From: CAYNYF01 sp964401385
GTDB taxonomy: Bacteria; Planctomycetota; Phycisphaerae; SM23-33
DNA: 64,000 nt
Assembly (NCBI GenBank): GCA_964401385.1
Contig: CAYNYF010000003.1
Coordinates: 22,816-86,815, forward strand
Direction: 5' to 3'
Made by a program: the position numbers and the translations under genes. Below, in pieces: positions 1 through 9,214 of this stretch (position 1 is its first letter; each line of letters begins with the position of its first letter). Below the pieces are notes generated by a model. That model saw nothing but the letters and a program-made list of their open reading frames with translations. It did not search any database and was not told the origin of the DNA.

Positions 1-28
1 CTCACGCCACCGGACCGGCGAGGTCCGC

Positions 29-1303
29 TTACCGCCTTCCGCAGCAGTGCTTGTACTTCCGGCCGGAGCCGCAGGGGCAGGGGTCGTTCCGTCCGGGCGT
101 CCTGCCGGCGGAGGAGGGCGGCGATTCGTCTGCGGCGGCGGCCGGCTTGGCCCGCTGCGCCGGAGAGGGCATCTGTCCGCGCTGGATCCCTTCGGCCATG
201 CGCTTCAGCTCGGGCAGTGCCGAGCGGAAGAACATCTTGTAGCCTTCGCAGAAGTGGTTGACCCGCTTGGGGTCGCCCGTCTCCGCGTCGGGGATGTGGT
301 GCTTGGGGCAGCCGCCGTTGCAGTAGGCCAGGAATTCACAATCCCGGCAGGCCTCCGGCAGCTCGGTCTTGAGGGCGGCGAACTCCTCCAGCCTGGGCGA
401 GCGGATCAGGTCTTCCAGGGGCGCATCCGTGATGTTGCCGATCTTCCATTGCTTGTAGACAAAGTGGTCGCAGGCATACAGGTCGCCGTTGAATTCCAGC
501 ACCGGGGCGTTGGCGCAGCGGCTGGCGTTGCAGCACAAGCTCGCCTGGCCGTGCACGAGCGTGTGCAGCACGCTGTCGATCAGCCGCTCGGAGACCAACC
601 CCACGTGCCGGTCGCGCCAGAGTTCGAACACCTCCAGCATGAAGCGCCCGAACTGCTCGCCGGTGCAGGAGAACTCTCTCGGCCGGCCGCGGGCGTCCTT
701 TTCCAGGATGGGGATGAATTGCAGCCAGTGGACGCCGCGGTTGACGAAGTAGCGGTAGATGTCCCCGCCGTGGGGAGCGTTGCGGGCGTTCAGCGTGACC
801 AGCACGTTGAACTCCACGCCGTGCTTCCTGAGCAGTTCCAGCCCGGCCCAGGCGCGGTGGAAGGTGGGGTTGCCCTGGCGGTCGCGACGGAAGGCGTCGT
901 GCCATTCCGCCGGCCCGTCCAGGCTGATCCCGACCAGGAATTTGTGCTCGGCGAAGAATTCGCACCACTTCTCGTCCAGGAGCGTGCCGTTGCTCTGCAT
1001 GGCGTTTGCGACCGTCTGTCCTTCCCGGACGTATTGGCTCTGGAAGGCGACCGCCTTGGCGAAGAAGTCCTTCCCGGCCAGCAGCGGCTCGCCGCCCTGC
1101 CAGCCGAAGTTCACCTGAGTCGGCTGGAGGGCCATGTACTGGCGGGTGTAGCTCTCCAGCGTCTGGTCGCTCATCATGAAGTGATGGACATTGGGGTAGA
1201 GCTGCTTCGGCTTGGCGGTGTAGTAGCAGTACACGCAGTCGAGGTTGCAGACGCCGCACACCGGCTTGGCCATGATGTAGAAGGGACGAATGATCTCGCT
1301 CAT
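29..1303 (-). CDS. Anaerobic sulfatase-maturating enzyme (radical SAM, SPASM) with C-terminal SEC-C motif
   Basis: A radical SAM enzyme of 424 aa that should oxidise the active-site Cys or Ser of sulfatases to formylglycine in the cytoplasm. The CxxxCxxC cluster motif (CGVCNLDCVYC) lies near residue 15. A Cys-rich SPASM region follows, with CCNASRCAN around residue 255 and CRDCEFLAYCNGGCPKH around residue 320; these should bind auxiliary Fe-S clusters. The last 20 or so residues form a SEC-C zinc motif (DPCPCGSGRKYKHCC) after a Pro/Ala-rich linker. I chose the ATG at 1303 because the upstream in-frame extension is low-complexity and the family starts just before the SAM motif. Two sulfatases with CSPAR and CSPSR motifs at 38.8 and 44.9 kb are likely substrates. 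The family assignment is firm; the role of the SEC-C tail is unknown. Confidence 0.93.
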   Translation of the reverse strand: MSEIIRPFYIMAKPVCGVCNLDCVYCYYTAKPKQLYPNVHHFMMSDQTLESYTRQYMALQPTQVNFGWQGGEPLLAGKDFFAKAVAFQSQYVREGQTVANAMQSNGTLLDEKWCEFFAEHKFLVGISLDGPAEWHDAFRRDRQGNPTFHRAWAGLELLRKHGVEFNVLVTLNARNAPHGGDIYRYFVNRGVHWLQFIPILEKDARGRPREFSCTGEQFGRFMLEVFELWRDRHVGLVSERLIDSVLHTLVHGQASLCCNASRCANAPVLEFNGDLYACDHFVYKQWKIGNITDAPLEDLIRSPRLEEFAALKTELPEACRDCEFLAYCNGGCPKHHIPDAETGDPKRVNHFCEGYKMFFRSALPELKRMAEGIQRGQMPSPAQRAKPAAAADESPPSSAGRTPGRNDPCPCGSGRKYKHCCGRR

Positions 1304-1444
1304 CGACGAACCAACTTCCTGGCCGCGGCCGCCGGGCTGCGGGCGACGCATCCGGGCCGCGATTTCAAGTTTAGTGCGCGGCGAGGCGTTTGCGAAAAGA
1401 ATCTTGCCCGGTCCGCCGGCGCCGCCACGCCGCCCTGGCGCGGG

Positions 1445-1472
1445 TTGATTGGCCGGCCGGCGGGTGTATACT
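1445..1472 (+). promoter_or_regulatory. Putative sigma-70 promoter of the MFS gene
   Basis: TTGATT (1445-1450), a 16-bp spacer, then TATACT (1467-1472), about 58 bp before the ATG of the MFS transporter. It lies in the intergenic gap between divergent genes. Assigned by eye only. Confidence 0.45.
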
Positions 1473-1530
1473 CAGGCGTCCTCTTGACCACGTGCAAGGC
1501 TTTGGGTGATCCGGGCGGGAGACCGTGCAA

Positions 1531-2880
1531 ATGAGTTCATCCGGCGACGGCGCGCCGGGCGGCGCGGCCAAAGGCTACTCCTGGCGGGGAGCGATTCGCG
1601 GCAACGTCCTCATGATCGGCCTGGTGAGCCTCTTCACTGACTTCTCCAGCGACATGATCTATCCGCTGCTGCCGATGTTTCTCTCCGGCCTGGTTCCCGC
1701 CGGGCTGGTGGCGGTCTACGTCGGGCTGATGGAGGGCATCGCCGAGACCACCGCCTCTCTGCTGAAGATCTTCTCCGGGCGGATCAGCGACCGGCTGGGC
1801 AAGCGCAAGGCCTTCGTGGTGATCGGCTACGGCATCTCGACGGTCTGTCGGCCGCTCATCGCCGCCGCGGGCGCCGGCTGGAGCGTTATCGCCCTGCGCT
1901 TCGGCGATCGCATCGGCAAGGGCATGCGGACCTCGCCGCGCGACGCCCTGATCAGCGACTCCGTCGGCGCCGACGCCCGCGGACTGGCCTTCAGCTTCCA
2001 CCGGGCGATGGACCACACCGGGGCGATCCTGGGTCCGGTCGCGGCCGTGGCCATCCTGTACGCCATGCTCGGCTACGGGCTGTGGCGGGGCAGCACGGAG
2101 CAGGCCACGCCGCGGCAGATGCACGCCCTGCGCTGGCTGTTCGCCATCGCCTTGATCCCCGGGCTGCTGGCCATGCTGACGTTGATCGGCAAGGTTCGGG
2201 AGATCGCTCCCCGGCGGGCCGAACCGGCCGGCGGCGAACAGGGCGGCGGCCCGAGCGCGTTTCGGCGGCTGCCGAGGCGGTTCTACTTCTTCGTCGCCAT
2301 CGTCACCCTGTTCGCCCTCGGCAACAGCTCCGACCTGTTCCTGGTCCTGCACGGCATGAAGACGTTCGGTCTGGGGCCGGTGCAACTGATCGGGCTGTGG
2401 GTGACGCTGCACGTTTCCAAGATCATCTTCAGCTTTCCGGGCGGGGTGCTCTCGGACAAGCTTGGGCGGCGGCCGATCATCGTGGCCGGGTGGATCGTCT
2501 ACGCCCTGGTCTACCTCGGCATGGCCGTGGTGGGCCAGGCCTGGCAGTTCTGGGCGCTGATTTTCGCCTACGGCTTTTTCTACGGCATGACCGAGGGCGT
2601 GGAGAAGGCGCTGGTGGCGGACTTCGTGCCCAGCGAGTACCGCGGCACGGCCTACGGGATTTACCACGGCGCAATCGGCATCGCCGCCCTTCCGGCCAGT
2701 CTGCTCTTCGGGCTTCTGTGGTACTATCTCAACGAGATCCAGCTCGGACTCGGCCCGCGAGTGGCCTTCGGGGTTGGTGCGGGCCTGGCCGCCGTTGCGG
2801 CCGTGCTGCTGACGGTCCTGCTGTCGGCTGCGCGCGGAAAGCAGCCCACCAAGGGGCAGGCCGCGTCGCCGGAAGACTAG
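1531..2880 (+). CDS. Major facilitator superfamily transporter
   Basis: A 449-aa inner-membrane transporter with about twelve hydrophobic segments in two halves. Conserved MFS features are visible: a loop-2 motif A-like stretch (GRISDRLGKRKA) and its counterpart in the second half (GVLSDKLGRRPI). The stretch DRIGKGMRTSPRDALI is typical of an MFS subgroup annotated only as MFS transporter. The substrate cannot be told. The reading frame is also open from a GTG at 1525, but the GGGAGA ribosome site at 1517-1522 has good spacing only to the ATG at 1531. The gene is transcribed away from the sulfatase maturase and ends just before a convergent membrane-protein gene. Confidence 0.88.
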   Translation: MSSSGDGAPGGAAKGYSWRGAIRGNVLMIGLVSLFTDFSSDMIYPLLPMFLSGLVPAGLVAVYVGLMEGIAETTASLLKIFSGRISDRLGKRKAFVVIGYGISTVCRPLIAAAGAGWSVIALRFGDRIGKGMRTSPRDALISDSVGADARGLAFSFHRAMDHTGAILGPVAAVAILYAMLGYGLWRGSTEQATPRQMHALRWLFAIALIPGLLAMLTLIGKVREIAPRRAEPAGGEQGGGPSAFRRLPRRFYFFVAIVTLFALGNSSDLFLVLHGMKTFGLGPVQLIGLWVTLHVSKIIFSFPGGVLSDKLGRRPIIVAGWIVYALVYLGMAVVGQAWQFWALIFAYGFFYGMTEGVEKALVADFVPSEYRGTAYGIYHGAIGIAALPASLLFGLLWYYLNEIQLGLGPRVAFGVGAGLAAVAAVLLTVLLSAARGKQPTKGQAASPED

Positions 2881-2916
2881 CCGTTCGTGCGGAGTGGAGC
2901 CGAACACGTGCCCGCG

Positions 2917-3738
2917 CTAAGACGCCCGCGCAGGCCGGCCTTCCTTCTCAAACAGTCCGCGGGCCAGACCCACGCCGCCGCGGATGACCAGACTGACGGC
3001 CAGGAGGAACAGCAGCGACGACCAGACGTACATCACCAGCGGCCAGATCTCGTCCACCAGCCCGTCGAACCGCTTCCAGATCGCCCCGATGAGTGCGATG
3101 ATGCCGGCCGCCACGACCACGGCCGCCAGCGACGCCCGCAGCGACCGCCGCACCGGCGCCAGGCGTATCGTCAGGCAGGTCGCCAGGTACACGAACAGCG
3201 GCACGGGCCAGTTCAACCATTTCAGCTCGGTCCACGTCTGGGCCATCCGGTGCAGGAGGTTCACCTGGCAGTCGATCTGGTCCCAGAACTGGCCGGTGCT
3301 TTTCGGCAGCGCCTTGAGCTGCCCGGTGAGGCGGGGGGTGTCCCCGCCGGCGGCGAACTGCTCGATGACCGGCTCGCCCAGCACGGCGTGAGCGATCACG
3401 ATGCCCGCCCCGCAGGCAAGAATGCTCATGAGGGCCGCAACGATCGGGCCGACGGAACGGAGCTTCGGCTCGGCCTCGGTGGTCGGCTCGGCCTCGGAGG
3501 CACCGGCGGGCTTGCCGCCTTTTGCGCTGCCCCCGCCGGCTCCAATGAGCTTGGCCCGGCGAATCTCTCCGCCGGTAATCAGGCAGCCGAAGATATACGC
3601 CATTTCCGAGACGACCGTCCCCGGCAGCAGCGCCCAGTTGACCCAGCGCGGACGGACCATGCCCGCCCACAGTTGATACACGCCCATGGCGGCAAAGAGT
3701 ATCCCCAGCAGGTACACCGACAGTGCAGCGTAGATCAC
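2917..3738 (-). CDS. Multi-pass membrane protein of unknown function
   Basis: A 273-aa protein with a hydrophobic N-terminus, a charged Ala/Glu/Lys linker near residues 65-95, and further membrane segments around residues 100-125, 185-205, 215-235 and 240-260. I do not recognise the family. The GTG at 3738 is preferred to the upstream in-frame start because GAAAGG lies six bases before it and the extension is polar and unlike a membrane protein N-terminus. It is divergent from the mreCD operon, with about 210 bp between them, so it is unlikely to share the mre promoter. An envelope role is possible but rests on position alone. Confidence 0.7.
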   Translation of the reverse strand: MIYAALSVYLLGILFAAMGVYQLWAGMVRPRWVNWALLPGTVVSEMAYIFGCLITGGEIRRAKLIGAGGGSAKGGKPAGASEAEPTTEAEPKLRSVGPIVAALMSILACGAGIVIAHAVLGEPVIEQFAAGGDTPRLTGQLKALPKSTGQFWDQIDCQVNLLHRMAQTWTELKWLNWPVPLFVYLATCLTIRLAPVRRSLRASLAAVVVAAGIIALIGAIWKRFDGLVDEIWPLVMYVWSSLLFLLAVSLVIRGGVGLARGLFEKEGRPARAS

Positions 3739-3947
3739 GGGTTGCCTTTCTTCGAAACGGTCTCTTGAAGTGTTATCGGACGATACGCCCAATAATCTGC
3801 ACGGAAGCCCTCCGCCGGCGAGCCGGGTTCGCCAGCTCGCCTGGACGGCGGTCTTCGGCCCGGCGGTGGGGGCGGGCTTTTCCGTGTCCGGCGCGGGCGT
3901 TTGCGATATGATGTGCTGGCTGGTGAGATGGTGCCGAGCGGGTAAGC

Positions 3948-4922
3948 ATGCGTCTGAGGAAACCTTCCAAGAAGACGATCCTGGCCGGGATGATGCTGGC
4001 TAGTCTGGTGCTGATGCTCCTGCCGGCGAGATGCTCGCGCTGGATGTCCGACGCCGTCGGCCCGGTGCTGGCCCCGCTGGGCCACGCGGGCATGGGCGTG
4101 GCCTTTCACGTGCGCCAGCGCGCGGGGGAGCTGACCGGGCGGGACGGCTCCGAGCAGGAAGACGAACGCACGGCGCTGATGCTGACCATGTTGCAGGAGA
4201 GGAAGCGCCAGCAGGAGACCATCGCCCAGTTGCAGAACTGGCGCCGGCAGTTGGACGACTTCCCCTGCAAGCTCATCCAGGCCGGCGTCGTGGGGGTCGA
4301 GGGCGTGCCGCTGCGGAACCGCAGGCGGCTGGACTCCGGCAGCCGGGACGGCGCCCGCCCGGGCGACCTGGTGACCACGCGAAGGCTGCTGCACCCGATG
4401 CGCGTGGCGCCGCCGAAGAATCTGGGCGTGCTGGGGCGGAACTTCGTCGTCGGCAGGATCATCGAGAGCGGCGGGCACACGGCCACGCTGCAACTGGTCA
4501 CCGACCCGGCCTTTGAAATGCCGGGGCGGTTGTATCGGAGGATTGAGCCGGGCAAGAGTCGCTCGATCTACGTGGACCTGCCCGGCGGCGGGCGGCGAAG
4601 GGAGGAAATCCGGTATGACCCGAAGCTGCCGGATCCGCAGTTCGTGGATCGGCCCGTGCCGGTGCTGGCCCGGGGCGACGGCCGGGGGATGGTCGTCCGC
4701 CAGGTGCCGGCAGAGCACAGCATCCGCGCCGGAGACATCCTCACCACCGGGCCGGAGACCGAGGCGCTGCTTCCGTTCGGCCTGACCGTCGGCAAGGTGA
4801 CGCGGACGCAGCCCGAGCCCGAGGACGTCCACTCCGTGACCGTTTTCGTCGAGCCGCTGGCCGACCTGGCGGGGCTTCGTCAGGTGTACATCGTGCTGCC
4901 GATCGCGCGCCCGGGGAAATAA
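3948..4922 (+). CDS. mreC: Rod shape-determining protein MreC (divergent)
   Basis: A 324-aa bitopic protein: short basic N-terminus, one membrane helix (about residues 10-28), a Glu/Gln-rich coiled-coil stretch (about 65-105), then a periplasmic beta-rich domain. It is expected to bridge cytoplasmic MreB and periplasmic PBP2 in the elongasome. Sequence similarity to textbook MreC is weak, but the C-terminal motif RAGDILTTGPE...LPFGLTVGKV is the usual end of the MreC domain. Its place as first gene of mreC-mreD-mrdA-rodA makes the call secure. mreB itself is not in the window. Confidence 0.85.
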   Translation: MRLRKPSKKTILAGMMLASLVLMLLPARCSRWMSDAVGPVLAPLGHAGMGVAFHVRQRAGELTGRDGSEQEDERTALMLTMLQERKRQQETIAQLQNWRRQLDDFPCKLIQAGVVGVEGVPLRNRRRLDSGSRDGARPGDLVTTRRLLHPMRVAPPKNLGVLGRNFVVGRIIESGGHTATLQLVTDPAFEMPGRLYRRIEPGKSRSIYVDLPGGGRRREEIRYDPKLPDPQFVDRPVPVLARGDGRGMVVRQVPAEHSIRAGDILTTGPETEALLPFGLTVGKVTRTQPEPEDVHSVTVFVEPLADLAGLRQVYIVLPIARPGK

Positions 4923-4925
4923 CGA

Positions 4926-5456
4926 ATGCGTTGGATCTACTTCCTCATCGTGGTGCTGGCGTGCGTTGTGGTGCAAACGACGATGGTGCACCTACTCTGG
5001 TTCCGCACCTCGCTGGGCTGGATCGGGCCGGTGTTCCCGGCGGCGTTGGCGGTGTTCGTGGCGCTGTATGCCCGCAGCGGCACGGACGCCGCGCTGGCCG
5101 GGTGGGCGGTGGGCTTTGCCCTGGACTTGGCCCTCAGCGGCGGCGGTCTGGGGCTGTCGGCCCTGCTGTATGCCACGGCGGCGGCGGGCGTCTATCGCGT
5201 GCGCGGGGCGTTCTTCCGCGACCGGCCGCTGACGCAGATGGTGCTGGTCTTCGCCTTTTGCCTGTTCGTCCACGAGCTGTGGGCGGCGCGTCAGGTCATT
5301 GTGCTGCCGCCGGGCGGGGTGGGGTATTGGCGTCCGGCCGTGCAGGCCGTGGCGGTTTCGGCGTATACTGCCGCTTTGGCGCCGCTGGTGTGCGCGCCGC
5401 TCAAGCGCATCCGGCGGCTGCTGATAGCGCCACCGTCCGGGCGCGACAGAATCTAG
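4926..5456 (+). CDS. mreD: Rod shape-determining protein MreD
   Basis: A 176-aa integral membrane protein with five or six hydrophobic helices, the usual MreD size and composition. It starts three bases after the mreC stop, so the two are probably translationally coupled. The sequence itself is poorly conserved, as is normal for MreD, and the call leans on position between mreC and a class B PBP. It should act in the inner membrane as part of the Rod complex. Confidence 0.82.
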   Translation: MRWIYFLIVVLACVVVQTTMVHLLWFRTSLGWIGPVFPAALAVFVALYARSGTDAALAGWAVGFALDLALSGGGLGLSALLYATAAAGVYRVRGAFFRDRPLTQMVLVFAFCLFVHELWAARQVIVLPPGGVGYWRPAVQAVAVSAYTAALAPLVCAPLKRIRRLLIAPPSGRDRI

Positions 5457-5459
5457 ACC

Positions 5460-7415
5460 ATGTATAAGCGCCGGCTGAAGATTTTCCTGATCCTAATGGC
5501 CGTGGCCGAGGCGGTGCTCATCGGTCGGCTGGCCCAGCTCCAGTTGATCCACGGCGAGCTGTACCGCCGCCAGGCCGAATCGCTGCTGGCCTACGAGGAG
5601 CTGTTGCCCACCGGCCGCGGGCGCATCCTCGACCGCCGCGGCAACGTCCTGGCCGAGAACAAGGCCTGCTACGACTTCTGCCTGCACTACCGCATGTTGA
5701 AGGGCCCCGGCGCCACCGAGGCCGACCGCAAGGCCTACCGGCGATGGGCCGACGGATGGATCAAGCGGATCGCCCGCCGGGAGAACATCACCCTCGATCG
5801 GGCCAAGGAACTCTTGCCGGAGCGGATGGAGCGGACCTGGCGGCTGGCCGAGACGATCACCGGCGGGACCCGGAACGAAATGGCCCGGGCGGCCGAAGAG
5901 ATCGTCGGCCGGGTGGAAACGTGGCGCCGCATCGTGGGCGGGCCGGTGAAGGAAGAATACCTCTCGCACCCCGTGGCCTCCGTCCAGGACGAGGAAACCA
6001 AGGTCAGACTCCAGGGATGCCTCGACCGGATGGTCGGGGCGTCCGTCCGCCCCTCGCACCGGCGAAGCTATCCTTTCAAGGAGCTGGCCTGTCACCTGAT
6101 TGGGCTTCTCGGCCCGGTGGGCGAGGACGAACTGGCTCGGACGCGGCGGAACCGGTCGCTGCCGATCGACGCCCGGCTGGGCGACTACCTGCCCGAAGAT
6201 CGGCGCGGCCTCAGCGGCGCGGAGAAGCTCTGCGAGGGGATGCTTCGCGGGCGGCGGGGCTATCGCCGCCGGCGCCGCACCGGAGAAATTCTAGAGGAGG
6301 TGCCCGCTCGCACCGGCCCGGACGTGCATCTGACCATCGACGCCGATCTCCAGCGGGCCCTGGCCCGGGTCTTCCGCCGCCGGCCCGACGGCACGGAGGA
6401 CCGGCAGCGGTGCGGGGCGGTCGTGGTCATCGACGTGCCCAGCGGCGAGGTTCTGGCGATGGTCTCCCAGCCCACCTACGACCCGAACGAGTATCGCCGG
6501 CGCCTGCGGGCCCTGACGGGCGACCGTGTCGACCTTCCTTTGATCGCCCGCGCCTTTGCCGCTCGCTATCCTCCCGGCTCGACGGTCAAGCCGCTGGTGG
6601 CGGTGGCGGGGCTGACCAGCGGCGTAATCCACCCGGGCGAGGAGATCTATTGCCGCGGGTACCTGCTGCCGAACGCGCCCGACCGGTTCCGCTGCTGGAT
6701 TTGGCTCCAGTACCACCGGACCCACGGACCGTTGGAGGTGGTCGGCGCGCTCGAGCATAGCTGCAACATCTTCTTCTACACTGTCGGTCGGCGGCTTCGG
6801 CTGCGACGACTGCACGATTGGTTCGCCGCTTTCGGCTTTGCCGACCGGCCCGGCACGGGGCTGCCGGGAGAGCGCAGCGGCAGTCTGCCCGATCCCAATG
6901 CGCCCCACGACGCGGGCGTTCCTTGGCATCTCGCTATCGGGCAGGGGCCGATTTCGGTTACGCCGCTGCACGTCGCCAACGCCATAGCGACGATCGCCCG
7001 CGGCGGTCAGTTCCGCACGCCGGTGCTGGTGCGGGAGCTGGCCGGCCGGCAGCGGCGCCGAGACCTGAAGGTTTCCCCCGAAACGATCCGCTTGGTGCAG
7101 GAGGGGATGTATCGGGTCGTGAATTCGAGCAGCGGCACCGGGCGTGCGGCCCGCGACTACGAAATCGAGATCTGCGGCAAGACCGGCACGGCCAAGACGA
7201 CCCCGCGGCGAGTCGACGGGCGGATCGTGCGCAGCGGCGACACCGCCTGGTTTGCCGGGTTCGCCCCGTATCGCAATCCCCGGATCGCCTTTGCCGTCAT
7301 GGTGGAGTACTCCGACAAAGGCGGCGGTCCGACCTGCGGGCCTATCGCCCGGCAGGTCGTGCGGACCTGCCGGGATTATCTGGCGGCCCAGGGGGCGTGG
7401 CCGTCCGCCCGGTAG
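5460..7415 (+). CDS. mrdA: Penicillin-binding protein 2 (peptidoglycan transpeptidase)
   Basis: A class B PBP of 651 aa that should cross-link lateral-wall peptidoglycan with RodA. One N-terminal membrane helix is followed by the PBP dimerisation/pedestal domain. The transpeptidase domain follows from about residue 290. All three catalytic motifs are visible: STVK (Ser nucleophile, about residue 373), SCN (about 433) and KTG (about 574, within CGKTGTAK). It starts three bases after mreD stops and is followed 20 bp later by rodA. A complete transpeptidase shows this organism makes cross-linked peptidoglycan, which is notable because planctomycetes were once thought to lack it. Confidence 0.94.
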   Translation: MYKRRLKIFLILMAVAEAVLIGRLAQLQLIHGELYRRQAESLLAYEELLPTGRGRILDRRGNVLAENKACYDFCLHYRMLKGPGATEADRKAYRRWADGWIKRIARRENITLDRAKELLPERMERTWRLAETITGGTRNEMARAAEEIVGRVETWRRIVGGPVKEEYLSHPVASVQDEETKVRLQGCLDRMVGASVRPSHRRSYPFKELACHLIGLLGPVGEDELARTRRNRSLPIDARLGDYLPEDRRGLSGAEKLCEGMLRGRRGYRRRRRTGEILEEVPARTGPDVHLTIDADLQRALARVFRRRPDGTEDRQRCGAVVVIDVPSGEVLAMVSQPTYDPNEYRRRLRALTGDRVDLPLIARAFAARYPPGSTVKPLVAVAGLTSGVIHPGEEIYCRGYLLPNAPDRFRCWIWLQYHRTHGPLEVVGALEHSCNIFFYTVGRRLRLRRLHDWFAAFGFADRPGTGLPGERSGSLPDPNAPHDAGVPWHLAIGQGPISVTPLHVANAIATIARGGQFRTPVLVRELAGRQRRRDLKVSPETIRLVQEGMYRVVNSSSGTGRAARDYEIEICGKTGTAKTTPRRVDGRIVRSGDTAWFAGFAPYRNPRIAFAVMVEYSDKGGGPTCGPIARQVVRTCRDYLAAQGAWPSAR

Positions 7416-7435
7416 CAGCGGCTTGAGGAAAAGGT

Positions 7436-8728
7436 ATGTTGGCCAGAATCCGACTACTACTGCGTCCGACCAGTTGGCCGATCGTCGCGGCCATGCTGAC
7501 GCTGATGGCGCTGGGCGTTTTCGGCGTGCGTGCGGCCGAGCAGGCCGACCCGTCGCTGAGCGGAAAACCCCTCCGCCAGGCCGTCTACGTTGCCGTTTCC
7601 CTGCTGGCCTTCTTTATTGCGACGACGGTCCACTACAAGCGCATCGGCCGGGCAAGCTACCCGCTGTTCGCGGTCAATCTTGCCTTGCTGGTGCTGGTGC
7701 TGCAATTGGCGCCCATCCGACACAGTCACCGCTGGATCAACCTGAAGCTCTTCCAGGTCCAGCCGAGCGAGCTGGCCAAGCTGACCTACATCCTCGCCCT
7801 GGCCTGGTACCTGCGCTACCGCCGCAACTACCGGCGGCTCGTCGGGCTGATCCCGCCGTTCGTGCTGACGCTCATTCCCGCCGGATTGATCCTGATCGAG
7901 CCGGACCTGGGGACAACGCTCCTGCTGATCCCCACGCTGTTCTTCATGCTGTTCATGGCCGGGGCGAAGATAAAACACCTCCTGGCCATCGCCGCCGTGG
8001 CGGCGGCGCTGATGTTCTTTCCGGTTCCACAGAGCCTCTCCGACCTCGGCGGCGCCGAGGCGGCCGGCTCGGCGCCGCTTGCCTACTGGCGCGGCGCCAT
8101 CGGCGGGAAGGAATACGTCGTCCGCGCGGCCCCACTGCTGTTCATGTATCCGCGGCAGGTGGGGCGCATCCGGGGCTGGCTGAGTCAGTCCGGGGCGGTG
8201 ACGGCCGGGGACGAGGCCTATCAGCTTCGGCGATCGAAGATGATCCTCGGCGCCGGCGGACTCGGCGGGAACGATCACCTGGAGCAGATGAACTTCTGGT
8301 TCTGGAAGCTGCCCGACGACCACACGGACTTCATTTACTCCGTGATCGGCGGACAGTGGGGCTTTCTCGGATGCGTCGGCGTGATGCTGCTGTACCTGGT
8401 CATTTTCGTTTGCGGGGTCGAGATCGCCTCGCTGACGCACGATCCCTTCGGCCGGCTGCTGGTGATCGGCGTGCTGGCGATGCTGTTCTCGCAGATCTTC
8501 ATCAACGTGGGCATGACCATGGGGGTGATGCCCATTACGGGCATGACGCTGCCGCTGGTCAGTTACGGCGGCTCCAGCATGGTGGTCAACGCGGTGGCTT
8601 TGGGGTTGCTGGTCAACGTCGGCGGGCACCGCCCGATCCTGCTGGGACGAAGGCCCTTCGAGTACCGCCAAAGACACAAACACCCGCCTGATTACGAGCG
8701 GATGCTCGGGGGCTCGCAGACGGCCTGA
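7436..8728 (+). CDS. rodA: Rod shape-determining protein RodA (SEDS glycosyltransferase)
   Basis: A 430-aa multi-pass SEDS protein, the peptidoglycan polymerase partner of PBP2. About ten membrane helices are visible. Family motifs include HRWINLKLFQVQPSELAK near residue 100, EPDLGTTLLL near 150 and the C-terminal PITGMTLPLVSYGGSSM near 365. The stretch DDHTDFIYSVIGGQWGF before it is also characteristic. The protein is somewhat longer than E. coli RodA because of an inserted extracytoplasmic loop around residues 200-250. It is the last gene of the mre operon; the next gene is on the opposite strand. Confidence 0.94.
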   Translation: MLARIRLLLRPTSWPIVAAMLTLMALGVFGVRAAEQADPSLSGKPLRQAVYVAVSLLAFFIATTVHYKRIGRASYPLFAVNLALLVLVLQLAPIRHSHRWINLKLFQVQPSELAKLTYILALAWYLRYRRNYRRLVGLIPPFVLTLIPAGLILIEPDLGTTLLLIPTLFFMLFMAGAKIKHLLAIAAVAAALMFFPVPQSLSDLGGAEAAGSAPLAYWRGAIGGKEYVVRAAPLLFMYPRQVGRIRGWLSQSGAVTAGDEAYQLRRSKMILGAGGLGGNDHLEQMNFWFWKLPDDHTDFIYSVIGGQWGFLGCVGVMLLYLVIFVCGVEIASLTHDPFGRLLVIGVLAMLFSQIFINVGMTMGVMPITGMTLPLVSYGGSSMVVNAVALGLLVNVGGHRPILLGRRPFEYRQRHKHPPDYERMLGGSQTA

Positions 8729-8741
8729 CGGAGCGGGGCGG

Positions 8742-9176
8742 CTAGTGGCAGATGAAGTAATACACCCACCAGCGCCCGGCCAGGGCGGCGTAGAGCGCGC
8801 ACAGGCCCCAGCAGGCGATCTCGGTCAACCGATGCCGCCGAAAGAGGAGAAGGACGGTCGCGGCGAACAGCACCAGCAGCGCCTTGAACGCGACCAGGGC
8901 TGCGGTATTCTTTATCAGCCCGTCCGCGAAGGGATTGAGTTCGACGAAGTGGCTCGTTTGGGCCGCCATCACCGTGAAAGTCAGGTCGAAGGCGTTTACG
9001 ATACCCAGCAAGACCAGCAGCAGCACCACCCGGCGGGCGCGGCGGGCGTGGGGGTTCCGCCGGGCCAGCGCCACCCACAGCTTCAGGCGGCGCCAGCGCT
9101 TCAACTGCGCGGACTTGGCGACCGGCTGGGCCGGCCGGGCGATCGTGACCGAGCCCGTTTTCATCGTTGGTTTCAT
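8742..9176 (-). CDS. DUF5658-like small membrane protein
   Basis: A 144-aa protein with a basic N-terminal region (about 55 residues) and three hydrophobic helices. The NAFDLTFT and ELNPFAD motifs spaced by about 15 residues look like DUF5658, a family with no assigned function. It is convergent with rodA, ending 13 bp away. Its start at 9176 lies 38 bp from the start of the divergent hydrolase gene, so the two promoters must overlap. Confidence 0.65.
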   Translation of the reverse strand: MKPTMKTGSVTIARPAQPVAKSAQLKRWRRLKLWVALARRNPHARRARRVVLLLVLLGIVNAFDLTFTVMAAQTSHFVELNPFADGLIKNTAALVAFKALLVLFAATVLLLFRRHRLTEIACWGLCALYAALAGRWWVYYFICH

Positions 9177-9214
9177 CGGCCCCGTTTTCCGGCCCCCTTA
9201 GTAAGGATAGGCAG

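Noticed and set aside
47..1534. 495-codon open frame opposite the sulfatase maturase
   Set aside because: Antisense shadow: high-GC codon bias opens this frame. Its product is Val/Gly/Ala-rich with no family features, while the other strand has a complete radical SAM enzyme.
3907..3912. TATGAT as -10 box of the mre operon
   Set aside because: No acceptable -35 at 16-19 bp; not reported as a promoter.
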